Below, piece after piece: positions 52,458 through 61,925 of a stretch of DNA of 64,000 bases. A program made the translations under genes and the position numbers. Within the stretch, counting starts at the first letter, position 1. The number at the start of each line of letters is the position of its first letter. The DNA is from Gottfriedia sp002574545. Lineage in GTDB: Bacteria; Bacillota; Bacilli; Bacillales; Bacillaceae_G. Location of the stretch: NCBI GenBank assembly GCA_052180195.1, contig CP197469.1; one strand, given 5' to 3'. Under the pieces are notes generated by a model. It saw nothing but the letters and a program-made list of their open reading frames with translations, made no database searches and had not been told where the DNA came from.

Positions 52458-53591
52458 TTAGTTTGTAGAAACAGATGTACCTTGTAATAAAGTAGTTGCT
52501 TCTTTATATTCTAAGCCGTGAGCTTCTGCTACTGCTTCGTATGTTACATATCCATCAAGTGTATTAATACCTTTGAATAATGCAGCGTTATCTAAGCAAG
52601 CTTTTTGATAACCTTTGTTAGCAATTTGAACTGCATAAGGTACTGTAACATTTGTTAGTGCCATTGTAGAAGTACGAGGAACCGCACCAGGCATGTTTGC
52701 TACAGCGTAGTGTACTACTCCATGCTTCTCATATGTTGGGAAATCATGAGTTGTAATACGATCTGTTGTTTCGAAAATACCACCTTGGTCAATTGCAATA
52801 TCAACTACAACTGAACCTGGTTCCATTGTTTCGATCATTTCTTTTGTTACAAGTTTTGGTGCTTTTGCACCTGGAATTAATACTGCACCGATTACTAGAT
52901 CAGATTCTTTAACTGCTTCAGCAATATTGTAAGGGTTTGACATTAAAGTCGTAATTTGATGACCAAAAATGTCATCTAGTTGACGTAAACGATCTGGATT
53001 TAAGTCAATCATCGTTACATGAGCACCAAGACCAACAGCTACTTTAGCAGCATTTGTTCCTGCTACACCTCCACCAATGATTGTAACTTTTCCACGACGT
53101 ACTCCTGGTACTCCACCTAATAAAATACCTTTTCCGCCTTTATTTTTCTCAAGGAATTGAGCACCGATTTGAGCTGACATACGTCCTGCTACTTCACTCA
53201 TTGGAGTTAATAATGGTAATGTATTACCAACTTGTACAGTTTCGTATGCAATTCCTACTACTTTATTATCAATTAAAGCCTTAGTTAATTCAGGCTCTGG
53301 AGCTAAATGTAAGTATGTGAATAAAATTAATCCTTCACGGAAATATCCATATTCGCTTGGAATTGGTTCTTTAACTTTCATAACCATTTCGTTATTCCAA
53401 GCCTCTTCTGCAGTTTCAACAATTGTTGCACCGGCATTTACGTATTCTTCATTCGTAAACCCTGAACCAAGTCCAGCATTTGTTTCAATAAAAACTGAAT
53501 GACCATGTCCAACTAAGTTCATTACTCCAGCTGGTGTCATTGCTACACGATTTTCGTTGTTTTTTATTTCTTTTGGTACCCCAATGCGCAT
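52458..53591 (-). CDS. ald: Alanine dehydrogenase
   Basis: 377 residues; oxidises L-alanine to pyruvate and ammonia with NAD, important in sporulation and alanine catabolism. Start MRIGVPKEIKNNENRVAMTP is the family signature with the substrate Arg and Lys; KVKEPIPSEYGYF, the His site TYLHLAPEPELT, and the NAD fold VTIIGGGVAGTNAAKVAVGLG follow. Start ATG preceded by a GGGGG site. In B. subtilis ald is induced by alanine through AdeR; no regulator gene is adjacent here. Confidence 0.98.
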   Translation of the reverse strand: MRIGVPKEIKNNENRVAMTPAGVMNLVGHGHSVFIETNAGLGSGFTNEEYVNAGATIVETAEEAWNNEMVMKVKEPIPSEYGYFREGLILFTYLHLAPEPELTKALIDNKVVGIAYETVQVGNTLPLLTPMSEVAGRMSAQIGAQFLEKNKGGKGILLGGVPGVRRGKVTIIGGGVAGTNAAKVAVGLGAHVTMIDLNPDRLRQLDDIFGHQITTLMSNPYNIAEAVKESDLVIGAVLIPGAKAPKLVTKEMIETMEPGSVVVDIAIDQGGIFETTDRITTHDFPTYEKHGVVHYAVANMPGAVPRTSTMALTNVTVPYAVQIANKGYQKACLDNAALFKGINTLDGYVTYEAVAEAHGLEYKEATTLLQGTSVSTN

Positions 53592-53784
53592 GTTATTTCC
53601 CCCTGAAATATATTTAATTCGTGTCTCTTAAAGAGCTTTATTTATTAAATAAATATTACATTTTTATATTAACACAAAACAATAGTGCAGAAAATGAAAA
53701 CGCTTAATTTCCTTTAATAAATATTAATTCAGAATCTTTTTTTACTATAAATTATGCTTTATAAATGGAATTGTCCATGAATTC

Positions 53785-54558
53785 TCACGATAATGGAATA
53801 TGTCTGTATTTATTAATAACATCCAATCCACCAGTTACTTCAAAAATATCTCCAGTAATAAAATCAGACTCTTCCTTACACAAAAACTGTACCATTCTTG
53901 CTATATCTTCTCCCGTACCAGATCTTCCAACTGGTGCAAGGCCTTTTCCTTCCTTACTTGCATCTGTTTGATTTGATTCTTTCATATCACCAAAAATATC
54001 TCCAGGACAAATCATATTAGATGTTATGCCATTTTCAGCCTCCTCATAGGCTATTGTTTTAGTTAATGATACTAGACCGACTTTAGCTGCACTGAATGCA
54101 GAACGATAAATCCATCCCGAAGCTGAATTGGCACCTTGAAACCCATAATTTATTATCCGTCCATATTTTTGCTTTCGCATAATTGGAATAATTTGCTTTA
54201 AAAGATAAAACACGCTATGCAAATTTCCATACAACAAGTATTCCCATTCTTCATCCGTATAGTCAGCCAGTTTTTTTCGGTTAAATAAATACGGGCCAGC
54301 ATTATTAATAAGGCAATCAACCCTTCCGAATTTCTCCATCGTTTTTGAGACAATCTCATTAATAAATTTTTTATCGCAAATATCACCTTTTACAAAAAGA
54401 ACTCGGTCCAAGTAATCTTTCCATTCTTCTTTTCGCGCTTTGACAGCTTGTTCATCAGAAAAGTATGTAACAGTTACAGAATAACCTTCGTTTAAAAATG
54501 ATTCAGTTACTTTCTTCCCTAACCCCTTCGATCCTGCTGTAATGACAGCATGCCTCAT
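53785..54558 (-). CDS. Short-chain dehydrogenase/reductase-fold protein with atypical active site
   Basis: 257 residues, SDR Rossmann fold: ITAGSKGLGKKV (glycine motif), CLINNAGPYLF, then INYGFQGANSASGWIYRSAF with SAAKVGLVSLTK. In classical SDRs the catalytic motif is Y-x-x-x-K; here the Tyr position is Phe (F-S-A-A-K), and the usual Ser thirteen residues earlier is Gly, so normal oxidoreductase catalysis is unlikely. C-terminal CPGDIFGDMKE and FITGDIFEVTGGLDV are typical. It resembles B. subtilis YtkK in region and type (moderate certainty). Monocistronic. Confidence 0.85.
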   Translation of the reverse strand: MRHAVITAGSKGLGKKVTESFLNEGYSVTVTYFSDEQAVKARKEEWKDYLDRVLFVKGDICDKKFINEIVSKTMEKFGRVDCLINNAGPYLFNRKKLADYTDEEWEYLLYGNLHSVFYLLKQIIPIMRKQKYGRIINYGFQGANSASGWIYRSAFSAAKVGLVSLTKTIAYEEAENGITSNMICPGDIFGDMKESNQTDASKEGKGLAPVGRSGTGEDIARMVQFLCKEESDFITGDIFEVTGGLDVINKYRHIPLS

Positions 54559-54918
54559 AAAACTCTTCCTTTCAAGTCTAAAAATAATTTTATATATTCG
54601 TGAAAATCATCTAGATAAATCAATCAATTGTATGTATTTTTAATAACCTTTTTAAATATGTTATTTATCCATAAAAGTCAATTCATTAAAAATTTTGCCA
54701 TTTTCTTATACAACTATCTTTAATTTAGTAAGATTATTTTATTAAAAGATATCTATGTTTTCTATTATTATGAATTATTTTCCTTTTATTTTAATAATTT
54801 TTATTTTTAGATTTTAAACTATTTACAGACAATTCTTTATCACAAATCTAGAAATTTAAAAATCAATATGTTTCACATAATTTTTCAATGTATAATATAG
54901 TGAAGAGGTGGAGTAAAA
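54559..54918. other. AT-rich gene-free stretch upstream of the 54919 gene
   Basis: About 360 bases, extremely AT-rich. A TATAAT lies about 25 bases before the next start codon without a convincing -35. I see no hairpin, repeat or gene. Confidence 0.5.
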
Positions 54919-55242
54919 ATGTTACAAGATTATTTTTCATACGATGAACGATTAGGTATTTTTCTACCAAGCCTTAAGTTGGATTGGGAAGATTACTCTC
55001 ACGATCAGCAACAAATGATTCTAACAGAATGGGAATATATACGTGGTAGTATACCTGATCAAATTAAGCGATTAGAGTTTTCGATTAACCATAAACAAGA
55101 GCAATTAAATCATGAGTCTGACTTTGTATTGAGCTGTAAATTAAATTCTGAAATTGCAGATTTGGCATCAATTATTAACGATCTTTGGATTTGGTTTAGA
55201 AGTAATCAACAAATTTCCAATGATACAAAAATACACGGCTAA
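54919..55242 (+). CDS. Small conserved-looking cytosolic protein, unknown function
   Basis: 107 residues, acidic, tryptophan-rich helical protein (LDWEDYSHDQQQMILTEWEY, LASIINDLWIWF), no membrane segment or known motif. Good GAGGTGG ribosome-binding site and a terminator directly after the stop, so a real monocistronic gene. I do not recognise it. Confidence 0.7.
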   Translation: MLQDYFSYDERLGIFLPSLKLDWEDYSHDQQQMILTEWEYIRGSIPDQIKRLEFSINHKQEQLNHESDFVLSCKLNSEIADLASIINDLWIWFRSNQQISNDTKIHG

Positions 55243-55273
55243 AAAAGCTAACAATAAATTTGTTAGCTTTTTC
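55242..55273. terminator. Bidirectional terminator after the 54919 gene
   Basis: AAAAAGCTAACAA / TTTGTTAGCTTTTT hairpin, A/T runs on both sides, also usable by the converging 55294 gene. Confidence 0.88.
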
Positions 55274-55293
55274 CATTACCACTATTGTTATGT

Positions 55294-55482
55294 TTATTCA
55301 TTTTCGCGCTTTTGAATTTGTAGAAGAGTCTCTCCGATTATTTTTAGTTCCTCTTTTAGTCGGATCGTTTCATTTGCAACTTTTTCGGAAGATGCTTCTT
55401 TAATTTGCTTGTTTAGTTGGTCAACCACTTTTCGTAACTTTCCAATGGATTGTTCCAGTTGAAAACTTGATGTTGGCTTCAT
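55294..55482 (-). CDS. Small coiled-coil protein, unknown function
   Basis: 62 residues with heptad-like helices (QLEQSIGKLRKVVDQLNKQI, ETIRLKEELKIIGETLLQIQ), likely a coiled coil. AAGGAGAG ribosome-binding site six bases before ATG and a terminator at the end support a real gene. No family recognised. Confidence 0.65.
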   Translation of the reverse strand: MKPTSSFQLEQSIGKLRKVVDQLNKQIKEASSEKVANETIRLKEELKIIGETLLQIQKRENE

Positions 55483-55625
55483 AATTCTCTCCTTGAATGG
55501 TTTTCTTTTAGCATACCATATACTCGTTTACAACCAAACCGCTATTCAAGGAACTACGTATATTGACCAAGCTATACTCTAATAAAGCTAACACAAAAAA
55601 TTATTATCTTCTCTAATTTGATTTA

Positions 55626-56477
55626 TTAATCTGCTGGCTCATAGTTTACCCGTTCTGATAATATACGATATTGATAAAATTTCTTCGTATAATCTAATAC
55701 GTTTTTTGTAAAAGATTCATTCCATTTTGAGCCAACAGTAACGCCTAATAAAGGAATGCCACCAAGTACTTTATTTCGTAATGAATGAATCATTAATAAC
55801 TTGCACATTTGTAAGATGACTGCGTAATAAACCCCTTCTCCCTTAAATTCATTTTCCCAAGTTGCAAATACGTCTGAATCCTCATGCTTTAAAATATCGT
55901 CCATTAAATTACTCCAAACAACATATTTTTCGGTAGAAGGGAGAATTGCACCTTGTAACACTTTTAAGCTACACTCCATCTCTTTTGGAATACTTACATC
56001 ATATCCATAACAAAGGGCTATTTCTTGTACAGTTTTAAGATTAATAAATAACAAAGCCGGTAAATCTCCAAATAAAGCAAGCTTTGAACTAGATCCACTT
56101 ATTCCACCTTGAACACTTGAGACAATTAATGCTTTCGATATTTCTTGTTCAGCTAAGAAATTTAATTGTCTTAATGGTAACTTTCTTAAATCGCTTATGG
56201 TCCTAATATCTCTTCTTAATATTTGTGCTCGATTTAGAATATCTAATTTCTTATCTTGAAACTGTTTTGTTGTTTGTATTAAAGATTGAGTGTGGAAAAA
56301 AGCAGTTGAAAAAAATTCATTTAAAGTTTTCGAATAGCCCTGAGGTATTTTTTTGAGGAGAAAATTAGAAGCATTTTGATACATCAGTTCAATTTTATTT
56401 AAATTTTGCTGTTGATGTTTCTTTTCAATCAAATCGTTTAGTTCAAGCCATAGATTATATTCTTTCATTTGATCCAT
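55626..56477 (-). CDS. EcsC family protein
   Basis: 283 residues related to EcsC-type proteins: mixed helical protein with the ISDLRKLPLRQLNFLAEQEI, ISGSSSKLALFGDLPALLFINLKTV and GIPLLGVTVGSKWNESFTKNV blocks of the family. EcsC in B. subtilis accompanies the EcsAB ABC transporter, but this homologue stands alone after ackA. The hydrophobic central part may be membrane-associated. Function unknown. Confidence 0.8.
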   Translation of the reverse strand: MDQMKEYNLWLELNDLIEKKHQQQNLNKIELMYQNASNFLLKKIPQGYSKTLNEFFSTAFFHTQSLIQTTKQFQDKKLDILNRAQILRRDIRTISDLRKLPLRQLNFLAEQEISKALIVSSVQGGISGSSSKLALFGDLPALLFINLKTVQEIALCYGYDVSIPKEMECSLKVLQGAILPSTEKYVVWSNLMDDILKHEDSDVFATWENEFKGEGVYYAVILQMCKLLMIHSLRNKVLGGIPLLGVTVGSKWNESFTKNVLDYTKKFYQYRILSERVNYEPAD

Positions 56478-56493
56478 ACTATCACCTCAAATA

Positions 56494-56566
56494 TAAAAAA
56501 ACGTAGAGCCAAAAAGTGATCTCATTTTAAGAATATGAGGTCATCTATTTTTGTATGCTCTACGTT
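56494..56566 (-). terminator. Long terminator hairpin after ackA
   Basis: AACGTAGAGC / GCTCTACGTT outer arms (56500-56566) and an inner TGACCTCAT / ATGAGATCA stem give a nearly continuous long hairpin followed by TTTTTTTAT on the minus strand; it lies just upstream of the EcsC-family gene start. Confidence 0.85.
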
Positions 56567-56582
56567 TATGTTTACTAACGGA

Positions 56583-57773
56583 TTATTTCATTCCAACTCG
56601 TACTACATCTCTTGCGATTACAACTTCTTCATTTGTAGGAATTACGATTACTTTAACTGGAGAATGATCGAAGCTAATGAAAGCTTCTTTTCCTCTAAAG
56701 TTATTTTTACTTGGGTCAAAATACACACCCATAAATTCAAGACCTTCAAGAACGGCTTGACGAATTTCAGGTCCATTTTCACCAATACCTGCAGTGAAAA
56801 TGATTGCATCTACGCCTTTCATACGAGCAGCGTATGAACCTAAATATTTGTGGATACGGTTTACGAATACACTTTGAGCAATCTTCGCACGTTTATTACC
56901 TTCTTCAGCTGCAGTCTCAATGTCGCGTAAGTCACTTGAGAATCCAGAGATTCCAAGCATACCACTTTGTTTATTTAAAACATCAAGTACTTCCTCAGCT
57001 GTTTTACCTGTTTTTTCCATAATAAATGGTATTAAAGCAGGGTCTAAGTTACCTGAACGAGTTCCCATTGTTACACCAGCAAGCGGAGTGAATCCCATTG
57101 AAGTATCAATTGATTTTCCTCCATCAACTGCAGCAATACTTGCACCATTTCCTAAGTGACATGAAATAAGTCTTAATTCTTCAAGTGGCTTACCAATTAA
57201 TTCAGCAGCTCTTTCTGTTACATACTTATGTGATGTACCGTGGAATCCATATTTACGAATACCAAATTGTTTATAGTACTCATAAGGTAAGCTATATAAG
57301 TAAGATTCTTCAGGCATTGTTTGATGGAATGCAGTATCAAATACAGCTACTGCAGGAACATTTGGTAATAATTCTTTAAATGCACGAATACCAACTAAGT
57401 TAGCTGGGTTATGAAGTGGAGCTAAATCTGAAAGTTGATCAATTTGTTGTTCAACTTCTTCAGTGATTAAAGCAGAATCTGTGAATAATTCTCCACCGTG
57501 AACTACACGATGTCCAACACCATGAATTTCATCGAATGAAGAAATAATTCCTAAACCTGTTAGCTTTTCAAGAAGCATTTTTACTGCAACAGAATGATCA
57601 GCAATATCAGTTACTTCTTTAATTTTTTCACCGTTTACTGAAATTACAAAAACGCTATCCTTTAAACCGATACGTTCTACTAAACCAATTGTAAGTACTT
57701 TTTCGCTAGGCATTTCAATTAATTGAAATTTTAATGACGATGAACCTGCATTAATAGCAAGAATGTTTGCCAT
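56583..57773 (-). CDS. ackA: Acetate kinase
   Basis: 396 residues; makes ATP and acetate from acetyl phosphate and ADP. ASKHA fold with LAINAGSSSLKFQLIEMP, GHRVVHGGELFTDS, VFDTAFHQTMPEESYLY, ISCHLGNGASIAAVDGG, DTSMGFTPLAGVTMGTRSG and FTAGIGENGP. Preceded by AAAGGAGAT. Lies 90 bases after ytxK. In B. subtilis it is activated by CcpA; a clear cre site was not found here. Confidence 0.98.
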   Translation of the reverse strand: MANILAINAGSSSLKFQLIEMPSEKVLTIGLVERIGLKDSVFVISVNGEKIKEVTDIADHSVAVKMLLEKLTGLGIISSFDEIHGVGHRVVHGGELFTDSALITEEVEQQIDQLSDLAPLHNPANLVGIRAFKELLPNVPAVAVFDTAFHQTMPEESYLYSLPYEYYKQFGIRKYGFHGTSHKYVTERAAELIGKPLEELRLISCHLGNGASIAAVDGGKSIDTSMGFTPLAGVTMGTRSGNLDPALIPFIMEKTGKTAEEVLDVLNKQSGMLGISGFSSDLRDIETAAEEGNKRAKIAQSVFVNRIHKYLGSYAARMKGVDAIIFTAGIGENGPEIRQAVLEGLEFMGVYFDPSKNNFRGKEAFISFDHSPVKVIVIPTNEEVVIARDVVRVGMK

Positions 57774-57863
57774 GTTTTTACATCTCCTTTAAACATGAAA
57801 CTGTTATATTTTTTAAGCTGAAATTATTATAACACAAATTAGTTTACGTGTTTAAAAGTTCAA

Positions 57864-58856
57864 TTATTGTAAATTTTCTTTAAACCATTCATTCATTTGA
57901 AGCATAATATCTTCAACTGCCTTCATATTCGATAACTTAGGGAAATCAACTAATAAAGCCTGTTTTGGCTTCTTCATATTTTCTGCATTTTTGCGGATAA
58001 TTAATATACTTTTTTGATGTCTTTCGTCCTTAAAGGCAGATACTGGCAACTGTATCAATCCTTGAATAACACCTGTTTCATTAATATAGCTTTGTAATTG
58101 CGCAGATTGCTCTGAAGTAAATAAGTGATTTGGCACTAATGAGATGAAAAATCCACCAGATTTTAAGTAGTTCATACTTTGCTCAATAAATAAATGATGA
58201 GCATAAGACATGCCTTCTTTTGCTTTTAAATTATATTCTTTTGCACGATCAGCGTTTGGATAATACCCAATGGGTAAGTCACAAACGACAAGATCAACCG
58301 GATCAACAAATAAAGGCGCTAAACTATCTTGATTAAATAGTTCTATTTCATGTCCTAATAAGTTGCCAATAACGAATGCAATTCTAACAAGAACGTCGTC
58401 TACATCTATTCCAACAGAAGCAGCAAATTTATCCTTTGTAGAATTTAAAATTGTTAATAAAAGATTTCCTGTACCAATCGCTGGATCTAAAATCGTTAAA
58501 TTTTGTTTACCTTCAGTCAACTTTCCAACTAAATAAGTAATAATAAAAGCAATACCATCTGGCGTCATTTCATGGTTTGTTTGTACCCCTTGCTTCATAC
58601 CTTTTAATATCGCTAATTGAAATGCTCTACGAATACTCTCATTATCTTTTGAAACGGCTGTGAATTGTTGAATTGTATTCATAAGCTTTTCTTTTTGTGA
58701 ACCAGTAATTTCTTCTTGCATTACTTCCCCTTCAAAGAAATTTTCACCTGTTTCAATTAATGCCTCTAAATAAGAAATTTCTAAATTATCTTTTAAACAT
58801 TCTGTCGATTCATCTATGTATTTAAATAAAAATTCCACTGAATTCTCTTTTACCAT
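57864..58856 (-). CDS. ytxK: Class I SAM-dependent methyltransferase (YtxK type)
   Basis: 330 residues, adenine-N6-methyltransferase-like fold. SAM motif I ILDPAIGTGNLLLTILN and a motif IV variant CDLPIGYYP in place of NPPY are visible; helical N-terminal segment of about 100 residues precedes the domain. Orthologue of B. subtilis YtxK, upstream of ackA as there. No restriction partner nearby, so it is not an obvious R-M system; substrate unknown. Confidence 0.9.
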   Translation of the reverse strand: MVKENSVEFLFKYIDESTECLKDNLEISYLEALIETGENFFEGEVMQEEITGSQKEKLMNTIQQFTAVSKDNESIRRAFQLAILKGMKQGVQTNHEMTPDGIAFIITYLVGKLTEGKQNLTILDPAIGTGNLLLTILNSTKDKFAASVGIDVDDVLVRIAFVIGNLLGHEIELFNQDSLAPLFVDPVDLVVCDLPIGYYPNADRAKEYNLKAKEGMSYAHHLFIEQSMNYLKSGGFFISLVPNHLFTSEQSAQLQSYINETGVIQGLIQLPVSAFKDERHQKSILIIRKNAENMKKPKQALLVDFPKLSNMKAVEDIMLQMNEWFKENLQ

Positions 58857-59071
58857 TTTTCCTTCCTCACTTTCATAATAGAACAGTCATTGTTTTTCAT
58901 TATACGTATGGCTCTTAAACGTGTCCACTTTAATAAATTCTTCTATTAGAAAGTATTTGGTTTTTTTCATTCATTTTAATCCAGTACTGTTAATTTAATT
59001 TTAATTGAAGAGTATTTACTTTTAATTAATACATTTTGAATTTTTTATGTAGTTTTTATTGATCAGTATAT

Positions 59072-59104
59072 AAAAAAATAAAGACCTCTATTAGTAAGGT
59101 CCTT
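59072..59104 (-). terminator. Terminator after the MprF-like gene
   Basis: AAGGACC / GGTCTTT hairpin with one mismatch and TTATTTTTTTAT on the minus strand. It is the only signal in the 307 bases between ytxK and the MprF-like gene; the remainder is AT-rich. Confidence 0.7.
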
Positions 59105-59163
59105 ATTTTCGTACTCTTGAAAAAAGTAATGATATATATAGATTTTTTATTAAAGTAGCCTGT

Positions 59164-60204
59164 TTAACTTATTTTCATTTTCTTTTCGATTGGCTTCTTA
59201 AACCGTGTTATGTAGTTCAAAGATTTTGTTCCATGTACTAAGCGATATATGCTCGTGATAACCGATAGTAGTGTATATGGTTTGTATGCTAAGTATTTTG
59301 ATTCCCATTTATTTGCAAATTTGCTTTTAAATGTTAATAATCCTTTAAAGTTATAGATTGAGTTACCATATTTAAAGATCAGCTTTGCAGATTTTTCGAT
59401 GATTGATGATTTTGATTCTTGGCCAACATTTGCTAAAGGTGCCATTCCAAGACTGCAATTTTTAAATCCATTTTCTTTTGCCCAAAACATAATCGAAACA
59501 AAAAGCATATCCATTGTTCCATATGGTAATTCTTTTAAATATCTCATTAAATCGATTGTTATATTTTCTCCTTGAATCGGTAATGTCGCAAAAGCAATAA
59601 CTTGACCATTTTTATCTTTTAAAATTCCTATCGGAAAATTTGAAACATAATCATAATGGAAAGAACCAACTGAAAAAGATAACTCTTCTCTCCCATTTAA
59701 CCATACGTCCGAAACTCCTTTTAGTTCTTGAAGTAGATCAGTAGAATGGCCAGGCATTGATACTTCAAATTGATATCCCTGTCGAATGAATTTGTTCCTT
59801 TTTGTCCTTAGTTTTGCGCCTTTTTTACCTGCAATTTCGAAATATTCTAGTTCAACTATTGCTTCTTCACCTAATTTTAACAACCGATAGCCAGCTTTTT
59901 CATAAAACATTTTTGAGTTTTCATCTATTTGATAAAAGCACGGAATACATTTTATAGCCCTTGAATAATTTTCAAACTCCTTTATTTTTTCAAAAGAAAT
60001 CTCACCAATTGGTTCACATAGAACAACTAATTTATTACCTTGTTTACGGTAAACAAATGCAGACTTTTGATCTTCTGATAGAAATACTTTTTTATCTCCA
60101 AGTAATCCTAAATGTGTTAATGAAGTTCCACCATATGTTTTAATAAGTTGTTGAATAATCTCAATTGTCGTTTTATGATTTGATTCTTTTAAAAATTCTT
60201 TCAT
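59164..60204 (-). CDS. Soluble DUF2156 / phosphatidylglycerol lysyltransferase-like domain protein
   Basis: 346 residues containing the double-GNAT catalytic domain of MprF-type aminoacyl-phosphatidylglycerol synthases (LRTKRNKFIRQGYQFEV, ELSFSVGSFHYDYV, MRYLKELPYGTMDMLFVSIM, CSLGMAPLANVG) but no membrane flippase segment. MprF moves Lys or Ala from tRNA to phosphatidylglycerol; stand-alone soluble forms may aminoacylate other acceptors. Activity here is inference. Cytosolic or peripheral by sequence. Confidence 0.85.
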   Translation of the reverse strand: MKEFLKESNHKTTIEIIQQLIKTYGGTSLTHLGLLGDKKVFLSEDQKSAFVYRKQGNKLVVLCEPIGEISFEKIKEFENYSRAIKCIPCFYQIDENSKMFYEKAGYRLLKLGEEAIVELEYFEIAGKKGAKLRTKRNKFIRQGYQFEVSMPGHSTDLLQELKGVSDVWLNGREELSFSVGSFHYDYVSNFPIGILKDKNGQVIAFATLPIQGENITIDLMRYLKELPYGTMDMLFVSIMFWAKENGFKNCSLGMAPLANVGQESKSSIIEKSAKLIFKYGNSIYNFKGLLTFKSKFANKWESKYLAYKPYTLLSVITSIYRLVHGTKSLNYITRFKKPIEKKMKIS

Positions 60205-60367
60205 AATACCCCCAAAACAAAGAGTCGTTTTTCTTTACAAATTCTATTTTACAAAAAAATATCCTCTTATGGATATCCATTAATTAATTTTTTTAATAGT
60301 GTATTATTTGGTAATCATTAGCTCCTCCTGTATAATTCAATTTATTATATATAATGGATGTGAACGA

Positions 60368-61174
60368 ATGAATAAAAAGATTGGTTTTATTGGTTGCGGT
60401 AAAATGGCCCAAGCTATGATTGGTGGCTTAATTGATTCGAAGGTAATTGAAAAGCATCAAATTTTTGTCAGTGCAAGGTCTAATGAAACACTTGTAAAAG
60501 TGAAGGATTTATATCAAGTTCAAACATTAAATAGTAATATCGATTTAGCAAAACAGGTTGATTATTTGTTTCTAGCAGTTAAACCTGATCTATATCCAAC
60601 TATCATTGAAGAAATTAAAGAATTTGTTTCAATTAATACTGTCATCATTACGATTGCCGCTGGAATTACTTTAGAAGGTGTCGAAAAATCATTCGGTAAA
60701 GAGGTAAAAATCATTCGAACGATGCCAAATACTCCTTCGCTAGTTAGAGAAGGCATGAGTGCACTTTGTCATAATCAATTAGTTACCGATGATGAGTTAG
60801 CTGAAGTAATGGAAATCTTCAATAGCTTCGGGAAATGCGAATTAGTAAGTGAAAAATTAATGGATGCGATTCCCGCAATAAGTGGTTCTTCTCCAGCTTA
60901 TGTTTACTTAATGATTGAAGCTTTAGCAGACGGAGCTGTATTACAAGGTATAAAGCGTGACCAAGCATATAAGTTAGCTGCCCAGGCAGTTTTAGGTGCA
61001 GCAAAGATGGTACTTGAGACTGAATTACATCCTGGCGAATTAAAGGACCAAGTTTGCACACCAGGTGGTGCAACAATAGAAGCAATTGCCGAATTAGAAA
61101 AACAAGGCTTCCGCTCATCTATTATTTCAGCTATGGAACGTTGTACTGAGAAATCAATGTCTCTAGGTAAATAA
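60368..61174 (+). CDS. proC: Pyrroline-5-carboxylate reductase
   Basis: 268 residues; last step of proline synthesis with NAD(P)H. Rossmann motif IGFIGCGKMAQAMIGGLI, MPNTPSLVREGMSAL, and the C-terminal dimer/catalytic segment VCTPGGATIEAIAELEKQGFR. The frame extends 23 codons upstream, but the ATG at 60368-60370 begins the conserved MNKKIGFIGCG and has TGGATGTG upstream. Bacillus has several paralogues (ProI, ProG, ProH, ComER), so the exact one is uncertain. Confidence 0.94.
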   Translation: MNKKIGFIGCGKMAQAMIGGLIDSKVIEKHQIFVSARSNETLVKVKDLYQVQTLNSNIDLAKQVDYLFLAVKPDLYPTIIEEIKEFVSINTVIITIAAGITLEGVEKSFGKEVKIIRTMPNTPSLVREGMSALCHNQLVTDDELAEVMEIFNSFGKCELVSEKLMDAIPAISGSSPAYVYLMIEALADGAVLQGIKRDQAYKLAAQAVLGAAKMVLETELHPGELKDQVCTPGGATIEAIAELEKQGFRSSIISAMERCTEKSMSLGK

Positions 61175-61239
61175 TTTTGACTAAGTAATGAGCACCATAA
61201 CTTAGTAAAGTCATGAAGAAAACGGGCGTTCCAGGCTTT

Positions 61240-61270
61240 AGGCATTCAATATTTATGAATGCCTTTTTTA
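61240..61270 (+). terminator. Intrinsic terminator after proC
   Basis: AGGCATTCA / TGAATGCCT hairpin with TTTTTTAA tail. Confidence 0.88.
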
Positions 61271-61273
61271 ATA

Positions 61274-61303
61274 CAAAAAAACTGCCGAGATTCTACTCGA
61301 CAG
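61274..61303 (-). terminator. Intrinsic terminator after tpx
   Basis: CTGTCGAG / CTCGGCAG hairpin followed by TTTTTTT on the minus strand. Confidence 0.88.
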
Positions 61304-61333
61304 CCTTTACCTCTTGATAGAGTGTTTTTTATA

Positions 61334-61834
61334 TTATTTAGCAGCTTTTACAGCTTCGATTGCTGCTTCATAGTTTGGATGAGTTGTACCTTCAGCTACA
61401 TACTCAACGTAAGTAACAACGTCATTTGAATCTACTACGAATACCGCACGTGCTAATAAACGTAATTCTTGCATTAAAACACCAAATGCTTCACCAAAAG
61501 ATGCATCACGGTGATCTGAGTAAGTATGTACATTTTCTAAACCACTTGCAGCACACCATCTTTTTTGTGCGAATGGTAAGTCCATAGAAATTGTTAATAC
61601 TTCAACGTTTTCTACGTTTGATAATTCTTCGTTAAAACGACGAGTTTGTGCATCACAAATTCCAGTATCTACAGAAGGTACTGCGCTAATTAAGCGTACT
61701 TTACCAGCTGAAGCCTCTAAAGTTACAGGGCTTAAATCGTTTGCTAATACAGTAAAGCTTGGAGCTTTATCTCCTACTTTTACTTCTTGTCCAATAAGAG
61801 TTACTGGATTGTTTTTAAATGTTACAGTTGCCAT
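61334..61834 (-). CDS. tpx: Thiol peroxidase (Tpx)
   Basis: 166-residue atypical 2-Cys peroxiredoxin that reduces peroxides with thioredoxin. Peroxidatic Cys in SVDTGICDAQTRRFN and resolving Cys in KRWCAASGLENV. The frame starts five codons earlier, but the ATG at 61832-61834 follows GGGAGG and gives MATVTFKNNPVTL. Single gene between proC (convergent) and ytfJ. Confidence 0.97.
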   Translation of the reverse strand: MATVTFKNNPVTLIGQEVKVGDKAPSFTVLANDLSPVTLEASAGKVRLISAVPSVDTGICDAQTRRFNEELSNVENVEVLTISMDLPFAQKRWCAASGLENVHTYSDHRDASFGEAFGVLMQELRLLARAVFVVDSNDVVTYVEYVAEGTTHPNYEAAIEAVKAAK

Positions 61835-61925
61835 GATATTTCCTCCCAAAATTACAAAATGTTCACAACATTTATCTTACTGGAAGGGAACCTTGAATGC
61901 AATTAACTTTACTTAAATTTTATAT

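Noticed and set aside
57774..57863. Catabolite-response (cre) site for CcpA upstream of ackA
   Set aside because: AAACACGTAAAC is partly palindromic but does not fit the cre consensus well enough to call.
57864..58856. ytxK as part of a restriction-modification or BREX-like defence locus
   Set aside because: The methyltransferase has no restriction, helicase or specificity partner nearby and sits beside ackA as the housekeeping ytxK does in B. subtilis.
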